Below, piece by piece: positions 38,120 through 46,737 of a stretch of DNA of 64,000 bases. This DNA is from Sphingomonas sp. BK580 (GTDB lineage: Bacteria; Pseudomonadota; Alphaproteobacteria; Sphingomonadales; Sphingomonadaceae): the NCBI RefSeq assembly GCF_014194975.1, contig NZ_JACIAY010000007.1, positions 62,001 to 126,000 on the forward strand, in the 5' to 3' direction. Each line of letters begins with the position of its first letter. Position 1 is the stretch's first letter. The notes below the pieces were generated by a model, which did not search any database, was not told the DNA's origin, and saw only the letters and a list, made by a program, of their open reading frames with translations. Position numbers and translations under genes: made by a program.

Positions 38120-38427
38120 CGGAAGGAGTCGTCTGATCCCCGCCACCGGGCTGGCTCTGCCGCTCACCGCCGCACCCGCGTCCGCGCGATATATCAACGG
38201 CAGCGGGCTGGTGCCCGACACGTCGGCGAGCGCGCCGCTCTCACGCCCCGAGCGCGCTTTCGGAGCCCCCGGGCACGCCGACGATGCGGCGCCAGCGTCT
38301 CGCCGCGGCGGCCGCGCTTCGCACCGAAGTCGACCCGATGCCCGCCGCCGGTAAGGGTCGACTGACCGACGAGCAGGTCACCTGTGTCCGCCGGCGCGTG
38401 CGCCGGATCAACGGCGCGCGCGACTGA
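38120..38427 (+). pseudogene. Frameshifted small exported protein, start codon lost
   Basis: A strong ribosome site (GGAAGGAG, 38120-38127) precedes a frame with a signal-peptide-like stretch (IPATGLALPLTAAPASARYI). However, the codon at the expected start position is CTG or ATC, not ATG or GTG. That frame decays after about 38230. A +1 frame from about 38284 continues plausibly (RQRLAAAAALRTEVDPMPAA, then LTDEQVTCVRRRVRRINGARD) and stops at 38425-38427. Together they resemble a 95-100 residue periplasmic protein disabled by a start loss and one frameshift. The family is unknown. Confidence 0.45.
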
Positions 38428-38460
38428 TCCGGGCCGTCGCGACGATCGGCGCGCGCTGGC

Positions 38461-39300
38461 TCAGCCGCTCCACCCCGCCGCGATCCCCGGCCCCCACGAC
38501 CGGGCGGTGAAGAACCAGGTCGCCGACGCGACGAAGGCCGTGGCGGCGAGCAGCACCGCGGCGACGCCGACGTTCGTCGCGGTGCCCGTCGCGGATCGAC
38601 GCACGCGCACGAACAGCTCCGCCACCGCCAGGTTCGGCAAGTAGAAAAGGAAGGCCATCGCCTGGTCGAACCCGCCGCGGAAGTCGGGGGTATGGCCCTC
38701 GCGCCCGATCGCGAGGAACCAGGCGCCATATTCCATCCGGTACAGCCACGAGCCGACGGTGAGCGCGAACAGCCGGATCGCCCAGGCGCGATGCGCCGCG
38801 GTGCGGCCGGTGCGCGCCGCGGCATAGGTCAGCACCGCGGCGCTCGCCATCAGCGCGCCGTACAGCGCGAAGCCGGTGCTCATCACCGCGCCGCCGATCG
38901 TCCCACGCAACAGGATGAAGCCGAGCCCGCCCACCCCCGCCGTCCCGGCGCACAGCACGTACAATCGTCCCAGCCGGCGGTGCAGCGCGGGGTGACGCCG
39001 TCGCAGCGCGCCGATCAGCTGGAGCGGGCCGAGCAGCAGCAGCACCCCGCCCGTGGTGAAGTGCGCGCCGATCGCCAGTGTCGCCAGCGGCGCGGCGGGA
39101 TCGTGCAGGTTGGCGAGCGACCCGTTCCAGCGCGCCGCCTCGCCGCGGAGCGCGGCGCCGCCGAAGAAAGCGATGATATAGGCGCCGAAGATCGCGCCGC
39201 TGCACCAGCAGCACGCCACCAGCAGCCGCGCACTCCAGCGCAGCACTCGCGCCGACCGCGCGTCCCGTCCCCGCCCCGCGGCCGCCGCGACCGTCGCCAT
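38461..39300 (-). CDS. DUF2306-family membrane protein
   Basis: A 279-residue protein with about seven or eight hydrophobic helices and the DUF2306-like pattern of conserved His residues (LAIGAHFTTGGVLLLLGPLQ, RHPALHRRLGRLYVL, TGRTAAHRAWAIRLFALTVG). The family is an uncharacterised inner-membrane protein; the paired His residues could bind heme or metal, which is speculation. The ATG at 39298-39300 follows GGGAGG. It is in the same direction as the secreted protein upstream (39359-40219), 58 bases apart, so they may be co-transcribed. Confidence 0.8.
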   Translation of the reverse strand: MATVAAAAGRGRDARSARVLRWSARLLVACCWCSGAIFGAYIIAFFGGAALRGEAARWNGSLANLHDPAAPLATLAIGAHFTTGGVLLLLGPLQLIGALRRRHPALHRRLGRLYVLCAGTAGVGGLGFILLRGTIGGAVMSTGFALYGALMASAAVLTYAAARTGRTAAHRAWAIRLFALTVGSWLYRMEYGAWFLAIGREGHTPDFRGGFDQAMAFLFYLPNLAVAELFVRVRRSATGTATNVGVAAVLLAATAFVASATWFFTARSWGPGIAAGWSG

Positions 39301-39358
39301 GCGCCACCTCCCTCGCGCCGCGATCGTCGCGCCGCGCCGCGCGATTGGCAAGCCGCGC

Positions 39359-40219
39359 TCAGGCGGCGAGGCGGAAGTGGAACAGCCGGCTCGGCCCGTC
39401 CTCGGGCAGCAGGTACAGGTCGCGCCCCTGGATCGCCATGCCCTCGCCGGTATAGGGGCCGCCGCGCCCGAACGGTCGCACCGGACCGATCGCGCCGGCG
39501 CGCAGCGTGCGCCGCAGCGCGAGCGCGGGCCAGTCGAGGAAATCGACCGTCCCGTTCCACAGGTCGAGGTTACCCCCGGCGACCAGCGCGCCGTCGACGA
39601 ACTTCATATCCTGGTAGTGTGTCGCCGAGGGGCTGGCGACGGCGCGCACCGTCGCGCCGTCGGTAGGATCGATCACGTAGAGCAGCCGGCTGTCCCAATT
39701 GCCCGCGACGAGCCGTCCATCGGGCGCGACCGCGACGCAGCCGAGATGGTCGGCGACACGCAGGCGGCGGCGCACGCGCAGCGTCGCGGCGTCGAGCTCG
39801 ATCAACACCGCCGAGCTGTAGGGCCGCATCTCGGCGACGGGCACCCACAGGCTGCCGTCGTGGAAGGAGAGCCCGCCGGGATGGTAGCGCGCGCCGTCAG
39901 TGAGCTCGACGCGGCGCAGGAAGCGGCCGGTGGCGCGATCGAACTCGTGGAGGTAGCCGCGGCGTGCCGCACCGTCCACCGACGTGACCCAGATGCGGTG
40001 CGCGCCGATCTCGACGCCCTGGACATGGTACAGGTCGCCATCGAGCGACAGTGCCCCGAGCAGCCGCGCGTCCTCGACCGCGCCATCGAACCGCTCCGAG
40101 GCGCCCGCCACCGACAGGCCCGAGAGCAGCAGCAGCGCCGCGGTGACCGCCGCCCGCGCCGACCGCCGCCCGATCGCCTGCCGCCCGATCGTCTGCCGCC
40201 CGATCGCCTGCTGCCCCAT
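39359..40219 (-). CDS. Exported DUF6454-like beta-propeller protein
   Basis: A 286-residue protein with an N-terminal signal peptide whose charged n-region is built from a five-residue repeat (AIGRQ/TIGRQ/AIGRR). It is followed by a hydrophobic core (AAVTAALLLLSGLSVAGA). The mature part has repeated beta-strand motifs typical of propeller or SMP-30-like folds (VQGVEIGAHRIWVTSVDG, HPGGLSFHDGSLWVPV, VAPDGRLVAGNWDSRLLYVI). GGAGG five bases before the ATG (40217-40219) supports this start. Resemblance to DUF6454 is from memory; function unknown, likely periplasmic ligand or hydrolase. Confidence 0.75.
   Translation of the reverse strand: MGQQAIGRQTIGRQAIGRRSARAAVTAALLLLSGLSVAGASERFDGAVEDARLLGALSLDGDLYHVQGVEIGAHRIWVTSVDGAARRGYLHEFDRATGRFLRRVELTDGARYHPGGLSFHDGSLWVPVAEMRPYSSAVLIELDAATLRVRRRLRVADHLGCVAVAPDGRLVAGNWDSRLLYVIDPTDGATVRAVASPSATHYQDMKFVDGALVAGGNLDLWNGTVDFLDWPALALRRTLRAGAIGPVRPFGRGGPYTGEGMAIQGRDLYLLPEDGPSRLFHFRLAA
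40171..40215 (-). repeat. Three in-frame 15-bp tandem repeats in a signal-peptide coding region
   Basis: Three consecutive copies of CGATCGCCTGCCGCC (one with T for C at one position, another with one change near its end) lie inside the first 17 codons of the secreted protein. Each copy adds exactly five codons, so copy-number change would keep the frame. Confidence 0.8.
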
Positions 40220-40665
40220 CTGCGCCTCCGCCGCCGCGTCCCCGCGTCGCCCTTGGCAGGCCGATGTGTCAGCGACGCTGAGCTTTGGTTGCAGTTCGGC
40301 GGCAGCGCGCCGTGATGGGTCGGCGACGGCGGTCTCGCGATGCCTGCGTTCTCGTCGCGGCGAGACCGCGACATCGCTCGAGCGCCGTCATCTCCCCTCG
40401 GAGCCGGGATCCATTCCGCCGCGGGCGCAGCGCGGACGGTGCTCGCGGCACCATGGTCCCGGGTCGGGCCCGAGCTGACGAGGTGGTTCGGCAGAGATCG
40501 CGCGCAAGTGGGTAAGGCCCCCCTGGCGCTTGTAAGGATCGCCGCGGTCGCGGCTGAGTCCGTCCAATCGAAGCGCGGCGCGAGACGATATCGTGGCCGC
40601 GCCGGGGGAGAACGGCGAGCGCGCGATCGGCCGGGTCAGCGACGCGGGAGCGGAAAGGGACGGCG
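40220..40665. other. Intergenic gap with a family-C remnant
   Basis: This 446-base gap between divergent genes has no convincing coding region. The stretch 40387-40480 resembles family C: GAGCCGGGATCCATTCCGCC on the left and TGGTCCCGGGTCGGGCCCGA on the right. The rest is unremarkable GC-rich sequence that must contain promoters for both flanking genes. Confidence 0.45.
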
Positions 40666-41478
40666 ATGCCCTATCGTCATACATATCGGGCAGTGCTGCT
40701 GCTATTGCCGCTGATCCTGGTGGCCTTCTGGCCCGGCTATTTCGGCGCGCTGCGCGCCGCGCCGATGGCGCTCCACGTGCACGGGCTGAGCGCCACCGCG
40801 TGGCTGGTGCTGCTCGCACTCCAGCTCTGGTCGATCCACGACCGACGCGTCGCGCTCCACCGCGCCGCCGGGTTGGCGCTGTTCGCGCTGGTGCCGCTGT
40901 TCGCCGGCGCCAGCCTCGCCGCGGTACAGGGCGGCATCGCGCTGTTCGCGGCGCGCAGCGATCCCTTCCATTCCAGCTTCGGCGCGCGGCTCGCACTCGT
41001 CGACCTGCTCGCGCTCGCCACCTTCGTCGCGCTGGTACGCCAGGCGCTGCTCGCACGGCGCCAGGTGCGCCCCCATGCCGCGGCGATGCTGGCGACCGCG
41101 CTGCTGGTACTGCCGCCGATCGTGGGACGGCTGTTCCCCGCCATTCCCGGCTTCTTCGACTGGAACGTGGCGGGGCACAGCGGCTTCGCGCTGTCGTTCC
41201 AAATGGCGATGCTGGCGTCGATCGGCGGCGCGCTGGCGCTATGGCGCGGACGGCGCGACGGCGGGGCGTTCCTCGCGACCGCGGGCTCGCTCGCGCTTCA
41301 GGCGGCGGCGTTCGACACGGTCGGCGCGGGCGCAGCGTGGGAGAGTGCGGCACGCGCCCTGCTCGCGGTGCCCGCGGCGCTGCTGTTCACGCTCGGCGCG
41401 CTGGCCGCGGCGGGCGCGCTCGCCGAGGGCTGGCTGCGCGTCCCGCCGCGGGCGCGGCCGCGGATCGGCCTGGCCTAG
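40666..41478 (+). CDS. Multipass membrane protein, unknown function
   Basis: A 270-residue protein with about seven hydrophobic segments. The pattern LHVHGLSATAWLVLLALQLW and ALHRAAGLALFALVPLFAGA places histidines at membrane-helix boundaries, as in DUF2306/cytochrome-b561-like families. A second basic segment (RRQVRPHAAAMLATALLVLP) carries another His. The ATG at 40666 has GGGA upstream. It does not overlap neighbours and is convergent with the glycosylase gene (6-base gap). The function is not assigned. Confidence 0.75.
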   Translation: MPYRHTYRAVLLLLPLILVAFWPGYFGALRAAPMALHVHGLSATAWLVLLALQLWSIHDRRVALHRAAGLALFALVPLFAGASLAAVQGGIALFAARSDPFHSSFGARLALVDLLALATFVALVRQALLARRQVRPHAAAMLATALLVLPPIVGRLFPAIPGFFDWNVAGHSGFALSFQMAMLASIGGALALWRGRRDGGAFLATAGSLALQAAAFDTVGAGAAWESAARALLAVPAALLFTLGALAAAGALAEGWLRVPPRARPRIGLA

Positions 41479-41483
41479 CGACC

Positions 41484-42110
41484 TCACACCGGCGCGGCGT
41501 CCGCCCCCGCGCCGTAATGATGCCAGGTGAAGATCGCGGCCGCGCCGCGGTGCGGGCGCCACGGCTCAGCCAGCGCGCGGGTGAGCTTCTCGCTCGGGCG
41601 CTCGGCATGGCCGAGGATGCGCCCGGTCTCGATCTGCACCGCCAGGTCGCCGGCGGGCCAGATATCGGGGCGCCCCTCGGCGAACAGCAGGTACACCTCG
41701 GCGGACCAGCGCCCGATGCCCTTCACCGCGACGAGCTGGGCGATCGCTTCCTCGTCGTCGGCGGGCAGCGCGGCGAGATCGAGCGCGCCGCTCGTCACCA
41801 GATCGGCGAGGCTGCGCGCATAGCCCGTCTTCTGCCGCGAGAAGCCGCAGGCGCGCAGTTCCTCGTCGCTGAGCGCGGTGACCAGCGCCGGGTCGCCGGG
41901 GTCGCCGCGCTCGGCGAGCTTGCGCCACACCGAGTCGGCCGCGCGCACGCTCACCTGCTGGCCGACGATCGTGCGCAGCAGCGTGGCATAGCCGGTGGCG
42001 CGGATGCGCGGCGCGGGATAGCCGACGCGCTCGATCGCGGCGGCGAAGGCGGGCTCGATCACGGCCAGCGCGTCGAGCCCGGCGGTGAGCGCCGCGGCAC
42101 TCAGCCCCAT
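41484..42110 (-). CDS. DNA-3-methyladenine glycosylase II (AlkA-like, HhH-GPD)
   Basis: Base-excision repair enzyme removing alkylated bases. The 208 residues contain the HhH-GPD core: TLLRTIVGQQVSVRAADSVW, the hairpin LVAVKGIGRWSAEVYLLFAE and the catalytic Asp in DIWPAGDLAVQIETGRI. No FeS cluster (C-terminal Cys4) is present, distinguishing it from MutY/Nth. The AlkA N-terminal domain is absent, giving the short form seen in alphaproteobacteria. The ATG at 42108-42110 has GAGG eight bases upstream. Divergent from the ferredoxin gene, 54 bases apart. Confidence 0.9.
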   Translation of the reverse strand: MGLSAAALTAGLDALAVIEPAFAAAIERVGYPAPRIRATGYATLLRTIVGQQVSVRAADSVWRKLAERGDPGDPALVTALSDEELRACGFSRQKTGYARSLADLVTSGALDLAALPADDEEAIAQLVAVKGIGRWSAEVYLLFAEGRPDIWPAGDLAVQIETGRILGHAERPSEKLTRALAEPWRPHRGAAAIFTWHHYGAGADAAPV

Positions 42111-42164
42111 TGCGCGGCCCTCGCGCAAGCGGCATGGACGGGGCGATTCTCGGTGGAGACCAGC

Positions 42165-42482
42165 ATGCCCAAGCTTATCGTCGAGACGCGCGCGGGGGAA
42201 GAACGCGAGATCGACGGCGCCGCCGGCCTGTCGGTGATGGAAGTGATCCGCGAGGCCGGGATCGACGAGATCCTGGCACTGTGTGGCGGGTGTTGCAGCT
42301 GCGCCACCTGTCACGTTCACGTCGATCCGGCGTTCGTCGCGCTGCTGCCGCCGATCGGCCAGGACGAGGACGACCTGCTCGACGCCGCGAGCGACCGCGA
42401 CTCGACCTCGCGCCTGTCGTGCCAGATCGAATTCGGCCCGGCGCTCGACGGACTGCGCGTGCGCGTCGGCGCGGACGACTGA
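42165..42482 (+). CDS. [2Fe-2S] ferredoxin (adrenodoxin type)
   Basis: A 105-residue electron carrier. The cluster ligands are visible in LCGGCCSCATCHVHVD and RLSCQIEFG; the region holds one extra cysteine beyond the CX5CX2C...C pattern. Acidic residues (IGQDEDDLLDAASDRD) form the interaction helix. Such ferredoxins serve P450s, FeS assembly or dioxygenases. The ATG at 42165 lies just after GGTGGAGACC. No P450 or reductase is nearby, so its partner is unknown. Confidence 0.92.
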   Translation: MPKLIVETRAGEEREIDGAAGLSVMEVIREAGIDEILALCGGCCSCATCHVHVDPAFVALLPPIGQDEDDLLDAASDRDSTSRLSCQIEFGPALDGLRVRVGADD

Positions 42483-42686
42483 GCGCCGCCCGGCAGGTTC
42501 AGCGCGACGCCGCGACGCGTCGAAGCGAGGCGGGTCCAAGCGGCGCGCGGAGACGCGGGGGCACCCCGCCCGCCCCACCTGTACAACACACCCGCGCGCC
42601 GGGTTCAGAGCGCGCTCCGGCGCTTCGCCTCCGCGCCCCCGCGTGACACACGTCCTTCGCGTCCTCGCCGCGTCGCGTGGCTGGTC

Positions 42687-43436
42687 TCAGCCGACCCTCG
42701 CCGCCGCGGCGTAGAGCGCGATCGCGGCGGCGTTGGACACGTTGAGGCTCTCCACCTTGGCCGAGATCGGCAGCCGCGCCAGTTCGTCGCAGTGCGCCTC
42801 GGTGTTATGGCGCATGCCCTCGCCCTCGGCGCCGAGCACGATCGCGACGCGCTGCGCGCCCATCGCCTGCGCCAGCGTCTGGGTCGCGTGACCGGTCAGC
42901 CCGATGCGCCAGAAGCCGGCCTCGCCGATCTCGTCGAGCGCGCGCGCGAGATTGACCACGCGGACCCACGGCACCGTCTCGAGCGCGCCCGAGGCGGCAC
43001 GCGCCAGCGCGCCCGACTCGGGGGGCGCGTGGCGGTCCTGCGTGACGATGCCGAGCGCGTCGAAGGCGGCGGCGGAGCGCAGGATCGCGCCGACGTTGTG
43101 CGGGTCGGTCACCTGATCGAGCACGACGAGCGGGCGCTGATCCGCGCGGCCCTCCTCGAGCAGGTCGCCGAGCCACACGTCCTCGAGCGGATCGACCTCC
43201 GCGACCAAGCCCTGGTGCGGCGCGTCGGCCGGGACCAGCCGCCCGAGATCGGGCGCCTCGGCGAAAACGATCGGCAGCACCGGCGGGAGATCGAGCGGCG
43301 CCAAGGCCTCGCGCGTGCCCCAGACCTTGCGCACCGTGCGCTGCGGGTTGGCGAGCGCCGCGAGCACAGGGTGGCGCCCCCACAGCCGCGTGCGGTTGCC
43401 CTGCTGCTGGCTGGGCCGGTGTCCGCGCCGCGCCAT
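42687..43436 (-). CDS. rlmB: 23S rRNA (guanosine-2'-O-)-methyltransferase RlmB-like (TrmH/SpoU family)
   Basis: SPOUT methyltransferase, probably methylating 23S rRNA G2251. The 249 residues start MARRGHRPSQQQGNRTRLWG, with an N-terminal RNA-binding domain (GRHPVLAALANPQRTVRKVW). The three SpoU motifs follow: DQVTDPHNVGAILRSAAAFD, VAIVLGAEGEGM and LPISAKVESLNVSNAAAIAL. A longer frame runs back through the tRNA-Tyr gene and is artefactual. The exact target (G2251 versus another 2'-O position) is inferred from similarity. Confidence 0.92.
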   Translation of the reverse strand: MARRGHRPSQQQGNRTRLWGRHPVLAALANPQRTVRKVWGTREALAPLDLPPVLPIVFAEAPDLGRLVPADAPHQGLVAEVDPLEDVWLGDLLEEGRADQRPLVVLDQVTDPHNVGAILRSAAAFDALGIVTQDRHAPPESGALARAASGALETVPWVRVVNLARALDEIGEAGFWRIGLTGHATQTLAQAMGAQRVAIVLGAEGEGMRHNTEAHCDELARLPISAKVESLNVSNAAAIALYAAAARVG

Positions 43437-43590
43437 CAGCCGCGTCCCCGGGGCGTGGTGAGAAGAGCGAGCGGACGACGCGACATGACGAGGAGCTTTC
43501 CGTGACTGGCGGGGAGTGCGGCGGACGCTATGCGCGCACGCGCTGGGACGCAACCGCCGCGGCGCTCGCGAGACGGCGGGACGGAAGGCG

Positions 43591-43619
43591 TTGACAGGCC
43601 GGTCCGCCGCGGGCATTGG
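43591..43619 (+). promoter_or_regulatory. Probable sigma-70 promoter of tRNA-Tyr
   Basis: TTGACA at 43591-43596 is a perfect -35 box. CATTGG at 43614-43619 lies 17 bases downstream as a weak -10. The tRNA begins 29 bases after the -10. The position lies within the rlmB upstream region on the other strand. Confidence 0.55.
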
Positions 43620-43648
43620 GCGCCCTCGCTTTCGACAGCGGCGCTCGT

Positions 43649-43734
43649 GGAAGGGTGGCCGAGTGGTTAAAGGCAGCAGACTGTAAATCTGCCCACGCAA
43701 GTGTACGCTGGTTCGAATCCAGCCCCTTCCACCA
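43649..43734 (+). tRNA. tRNA-Tyr (GTA anticodon)
   Basis: The acceptor stem is GGAAGGG (43649-43655) paired with CCCTTCC (43724-43730). It has a D-arm GTGGCCGAGTGGTTAAAGGC, the anticodon loop ACTGTAAAT with GTA, a long variable arm typical of bacterial tRNA-Tyr, the T-loop GGTTCGAATCC and an encoded 3' CCA. It is 86 bases long. Reverse-strand reading of this gene produces a spurious protein (see rejected items). Confidence 0.97.
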
Positions 43735-43998
43735 AAATTCAGTCTCACCTGCTGCCGTCGCCGCATGGCGGGCTACAATGCGGCGGCGCGACGGGCAGTT
43801 CCCGTTCCCGCTGACGCTCGAACAGACTCCCGCCGTCGCGAGCGCATGCCGGAATCGAACAACGCCACCGTCGCGTAGACGGGTCTCAGCTCGGTGATGA
43901 TCGTCTCGGCGACCTGTCGGACGACCTGATTGTCGCATGGTGCCATCGCTCATCGACCGCGTCGGCGTCGTCGCGGCGTCGGGCGGGCATCGATCGGG

Positions 43999-45417
43999 TC
44001 AGACACCGCCCCGCTCCTCCCGGACGCCGCCCTTCATCGCCGCCACGGGCCGGGCCGGCCGCGCGCGCAGCTCGGACCAGTTCTGGGAACGCCCGAGCCG
44101 GTGCACGTTGCCGCTGGCGGGCTGCGGCGCGTCGGCGTGCGCCGCGACGCGGAAGCGCGCGACCTCGCGGGTCAGCTCCTCCGCCTCCGAGGCCAGGCTG
44201 CGCGTCGCCGCGGTGGCCTCCTCGACCATGGCGGCATTCTGCTGCGTCACCCCGTCCATCTCCGCGATCGCGGTGTTGACCTGCTGGAGCCCGCTCGCCT
44301 GCTGTTCCGCCGAGGACGCGATCGACGCGACGATCGTGCTGATCGAGCCGACGCGGCCGATGATCCCCTGCAGCGCCGTGCCGGTGGCGGTGACCAGCTC
44401 GACGCCGAGCTCGACCTGCTCGGCCGAGGCGGTGATGCGCGCCTTGACGTCCTTGGCCGCGTCGGCCGAACGCTGCGCCAGCGCGCGCACCTCGGAGGCG
44501 ACGACGGCGAAGCCCCGCCCCGCGTCGCCCGCGCGCGCCGCCTCGACGCCGGCGTTGAGCGCGAGCAGGTTGGTCTGGAAGGCGATGCCGTCGATCACCG
44601 AGATGATCTCGGAGATCTCCGCCGAGGATCGCTCGATCCCACCCATCGCGGTCATCGCGCGCTGGACCACCTCGCCGGACCGTCGCGCCTCGGCCTGCGC
44701 GTCCGCCACGAGCGCGTTGGCCTGCGTGGCGCCGCTGGCGGTCTGGCGCACGGTGGAGGTGATCTCCTCCATCGCCGCGGCGGTCTCCTCGAGCGCGGCG
44801 GCCTGCTGCTCGGTCCGGCGCGACAGGTCGTCCGAGGCCTGGCGGATGTCGCTGGCGCCACTGTTGATGTCGCCCGCGGCCGCGGTGACCTTGCCGAGCG
44901 TCGTCGCCATCTCGGCCAAGGCGTTGTTGAAGTCGTGGCGCAGCGTCTCATAGTGCGCGGCGAACGGCGTCTCGATCCGCCGCGAGAGGTCACCCGCGGC
45001 GAGCCGGCCGAGGCCGAGCCCCAGCTCGCGCACGATCGTCTCGGCCGCCGCGTTCGAGCGCTGTACCGCCTCGGCGTTGGCGCGGAACACCTCCATCGCG
45101 CGCGTCATGCGGCCGACGCAGTCGCGATGCTCGGTGCGCCGGATCGGCGACGTCAGGTCGCCCGCGGCGAGCCCCTCCATCCGCACCACCGTCGCGACAT
45201 AGGGATCGCTGATCACCCGGCCGCTCCACCAGGTGAGCAGCACCGGCACCAGCACCAGGCCGCACCCCCATGCCATCACCGACCAGACGCGGTCGGGCGG
45301 CGTCATCGCCGCCGCATAGACCGCCGCGACGCTCAGCGAAGCGACGACGATCTGTATGACGAGGAGCACCTTGAACTTGGTGCGAACGGGCGCATGCTGT
45401 GCGAACCACGCGATCAT
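43999..45417 (-). CDS. Methyl-accepting chemotaxis protein without a large sensor domain
   Basis: A 472-residue chemoreceptor. Two hydrophobic segments in the first 70 residues ([20 protein letters not shown] and [18 protein letters not shown]) are separated by only a short loop. A HAMP-like region follows ([20 protein letters not shown]), then a signalling domain with tip [20 protein letters not shown] and [20 protein letters not shown]. With no periplasmic ligand domain, it probably senses membrane or cytoplasmic signals. The ATG at 45415-45417 with GAGG upstream is preferred over the adjacent GTG. An inverted repeat at 45447-45484 lies in its promoter region. No che operon is nearby. Confidence 0.93.
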   Translation of the reverse strand: MIAWFAQHAPVRTKFKVLLVIQIVVASLSVAAVYAAAMTPPDRVWSVMAWGCGLVLVPVLLTWWSGRVISDPYVATVVRMEGLAAGDLTSPIRRTEHRDCVGRMTRAMEVFRANAEAVQRSNAAAETIVRELGLGLGRLAAGDLSRRIETPFAAHYETLRHDFNNALAEMATTLGKVTAAAGDINSGASDIRQASDDLSRRTEQQAAALEETAAAMEEITSTVRQTASGATQANALVADAQAEARRSGEVVQRAMTAMGGIERSSAEISEIISVIDGIAFQTNLLALNAGVEAARAGDAGRGFAVVASEVRALAQRSADAAKDVKARITASAEQVELGVELVTATGTALQGIIGRVGSISTIVASIASSAEQQASGLQQVNTAIAEMDGVTQQNAAMVEEATAATRSLASEAEELTREVARFRVAAHADAPQPASGNVHRLGRSQNWSELRARPARPVAAMKGGVREERGGV

Positions 45418-45446
45418 CACTGTACCTCTTCCTGCTGCTGCGAAGA

Positions 45447-45484
45447 GTATACGGTAGTCTGATTAAGTGATCGCAACCGTATAC
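45447..45484. promoter_or_regulatory. Inverted repeat (possible operator) upstream of the first chemoreceptor gene
   Basis: GTATACGGT (45447-45455) and ACCGTATAC (45476-45484) are perfect 9-bp inverted arms separated by 20 bases. Each arm itself contains the palindrome GTATAC. They are 30 to 67 bases upstream of the ATG on the minus strand. The spacing, about three helical turns between arm centres, suits a dimer-of-dimers regulator. Confidence 0.45.
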
Positions 45485-46127
45485 GACCACGGGGTCGACC
45501 CGCACGCCGGGTTCGGCGAGATCACGGTAAACCAAGACTTATGCACCTGATCGGCGGAAAACTGCGATCGTTGACCTATGTAAATCCTGCAAAAAGGGTG
45601 GCAGCAGGCTATAGGATCGAAGTTACTGAAAAAAGTATCACAGGAATGGAGTCAATACTAGTTGAAGAGGGACGCACACCTAATGCGCGTCGGTCGTCGC
45701 TTCGTCCGTCCAGCGTCGAGCGGTTGGCGCAGGAGGATCCCGTGTGTGACCTGGCCGATCTCTCCAGAAAGACGCGTCGTCCTGCTTCGTGGTCAGACCT
45801 CACGGATCGTTCCGGCGCCTGCAGCCGTCCTGAGCGTCACAGAGTCACCTTCCCGCCGCGACACGCGGCGGATGAAGCTGGGTCCTGACGAAATCATCGC
45901 GGCGGTGGTGTTCCTAAGCGAGATCGGGACCACGGCGGGTGGCGCGCGACGAGGCGCCGGGCGGGCCGACGCTTCCAGCGCAGCACCTCCTTCGCGGAAA
46001 TGTTTCAAAACGGTACATTGGTCTGAAAAAAAGCCGGAGGCCGCTGGGAACATTGTACGAAGTTTCCATTCCGAAGAAGCTTCACACCGGTTAATAGAAC
46101 TCCCGACAGTGGTGACGGGGGCCAACG
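45485..46127. other. Gene-poor, lower-GC stretch
   Basis: No open frame in this stretch has a convincing start, codon bias or recognisable motif. Composition falls locally toward 50% GC (for example around 45580-45660 and 45990-46110), unlike the flanking chemoreceptors. Possible explanations are a decayed acquired gene or a long regulatory region. No repeat family was found here. Confidence 0.35.
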
Positions 46128-46325
46128 ATGGCAACGGATAGAAGTGGCGCTCGGCTTTCCGGAAGTCGTCGCGATTTCCAGAACAACGCAGACAAGTTCG
46201 ATCTCAATCAGCGGTCGATGGTGGAGTTGGTCGAAGAGATTCGAGCGCTCAAGTCTGCGGGTGACAAGCAGCGGACCCGAGATAGCCTCAACAGGCCTTG
46301 GTGGCTGCCGCGGACCGGCAGGTGA
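46128..46325 (+). CDS. Small hypothetical protein (65 residues)
   Basis: An open frame MATDRSGARLSGSRRDFQNN ... KSAGDKQRTRDSLNRPWWLP with a helical, charged middle (VELVEEIRALKSAGDKQR). GGGGG precedes the ATG by several bases. Composition is less GC-rich than average. It is followed after two bases by another small frame, and the spacing suggests coupling. No family recognised. It could be non-coding. Confidence 0.35.
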   Translation: MATDRSGARLSGSRRDFQNNADKFDLNQRSMVELVEEIRALKSAGDKQRTRDSLNRPWWLPRTGR

Positions 46326-46327
46326 AC

Positions 46328-46468
46328 ATGGACCTGGCAGCTTGGATCTCAAGCGTGTCATCGGCCCATATACTACAACTTACGCAGCTTATGGCCGGCA
46401 TCTGCACCTTGCCGCTCATCGGCCCGGCCGTCGGGACGACGGCGACGATCCTCGTCCGACGGAGATGA
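46328..46468 (+). CDS. Possible 46-residue hydrophobic protein
   Basis: ATG at 46328 follows the previous stop by two bases and is preceded by CAGGTGA. The frame begins MDLAAWISSVSSAHILQLTQ, with a hydrophobic segment near the C-terminus (LMAGICTLPLIGPAVGTTAT) and a basic tail RRR, as in small membrane peptides. The two frames would form a two-gene unit. Without homology this remains weak. Confidence 0.3.
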   Translation: MDLAAWISSVSSAHILQLTQLMAGICTLPLIGPAVGTTATILVRRR

Positions 46469-46737
46469 CGCCCGTATCGGGGAGCGACGACCGCAGATGT
46501 CAGCATCGCTTCGCCTCAACTTGCTCGCCGATACGTCATCGTCGCTGACGTCATCGAGGCGGCGAGCGCCGGCGGTGACGGGCCGGTCGAGACGCGGGCA
46601 TCTCGGACCGGAGTCAGCGCCGGAGAGCGCGACGGGCCGGGCGCGGGGAGCGCCCGCGGTGCCGGATCGGCGACGATGCCGTCGGCCGGGCCTGTTCTCA
46701 GCGTTGGCGACCGAGGGCGTCACCGCGCTCGATCACC

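Noticed and set aside
43528..43953. Minus-strand open frame across the tRNA-Tyr gene (contains KGLDSNQRTLAWADLQSAAF)
   Set aside because: It is the reverse reading of tRNA-Tyr, a well-known spurious annotation. The N-terminal extension of rlmB through the same tRNA is rejected for the same reason.
46128..46325. N-terminal acyl-CoA carboxylase beta-subunit remnant
   Set aside because: A vague resemblance of KSAGDKQRTRDSLNRPWW to the GGEKARARH segment was noticed, but no other motif follows and the frame is too short to support it.
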